Of a DNA stretch of 64,000 bases, positions 63,844 through 64,000 are shown piece after piece. The notes beneath the pieces were generated by a model. That model was not told where the DNA came from and did no database searches. It saw only the letters and a program-made list of their open reading frames with translations. Numbering within the stretch: the first letter of the stretch is position 1; each line of letters opens with the position of its first letter. A program made the translations under genes and the position numbers. The DNA is from Oceanobacillus zhaokaii (GTDB taxonomy: Bacteria; Bacillota; Bacilli; Bacillales; Amphibacillaceae): contig NZ_CP024848.1 of assembly GCF_003352005.1 (NCBI RefSeq), positions 1,497,001 through 1,561,000 of the forward strand, written 5' to 3'.

Positions 63844-63870
63844 TACGGATTTATATTCCAATAGGTTTCA
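63844..63870 (-). promoter_or_regulatory. SigmaW-type promoter of yuaF-floT
   Basis: On the minus strand there is TGAAAC (63870-63865), a 17-bp spacer and CGTA (63847-63844), matching the SigmaW consensus; B. subtilis yuaF-floT is a known SigmaW operon. The start would fall about 35 bp before the yuaF ATG. Bases beyond 63871 show nothing else. Confidence 0.88.
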
Positions 63871-64000
63871 AAAAAGTGGGGGAATTTTTAAAAAATAAAT
63901 TTGAGTACTATTTTGCAAACTCCTATTAACTATATTCAAGTTAATTCTATATATCAACTTATTTATGGGTAATATTTACTGTTATGTACTAATTAGAAAT

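Overview
The window is AT-rich chromosomal DNA from an endospore-forming member of the Bacillaceae. The gene order follows the Bacillus subtilis yja-yjb-yjc region (fabH-fabF, yjbA-trpS, yjbC-spx-mecA-coiA-pepF-yizD-spxH-yjbI-yjbK-yjbM-nadK-yjbO-prpE, cotO-cotZ, yjcF-G-H). The family content and halophile-style intergenic repeats suggest Oceanobacillus, Virgibacillus or a relative; the genus is an inference.

Layout. 0-7 kb: the 3' end of copA, copZ, a yitV-yitW pair, small hypotheticals, and fabH-fabF behind a promoter that carries a FapR operator. 7-13 kb: yjbA, trpS with a T-box leader, an AEC transporter and several small genes, mostly on the minus strand. 13-26.3 kb: a secreted glycoside-hydrolase-like protein, then the Spx/competence/proteolysis block (yjbC, spx, mecA, coiA, pepF), two tandem RoxS/RsaE-type small RNAs on either side of a yizD-like gene, then spxH, truncated hemoglobin, a CYTH protein, the small alarmone synthetase, NAD kinase, a pseudouridine synthase and PrpE. 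26.7-31.5 kb: mgtE, spore-coat genes (cotO, cotZ, a histidine-rich protein) and a DUF421 protein. 31.7-37.2 kb: yjcFGH and a heterodimeric ABC exporter.

37.4-53.7 kb is an accessory region built onto tRNA-Val(GAC). The 3' 42 bp of the tRNA recur perfectly at 50511-50552 and in degenerate form at 53675-53709. The first module holds a royal-jelly-like protein, a yraGF-adhB-yraED sporulation operon, GerP-like and Hsp20-like spore genes, and a series of mostly single plus-strand genes (P-loop kinase, VOC protein, GNAT, DUF3888, CspB and others). Each of these is bracketed by related short palindromes with GGGGC or GGTGC cores, so the run looks like a cassette array. The second module holds an integrase remnant, an amino-acid permease remnant and cotJABC. 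Several genes here are frameshifted.

53.9-64 kb is ordinary chromosome again: an MBL hydrolase, Maf, a DUF457 membrane protein, an HMG-CoA lyase-like enzyme, an XRE-cupin regulator, two more DUF421 genes (one broken), and yuaF-floT behind a SigmaW-type promoter.

The strongest leads are the duplicated RoxS locus with equally spaced upstream repeats, the triple tRNA-Val attachment footprint, and the cassette-like repeat series inside that footprint.
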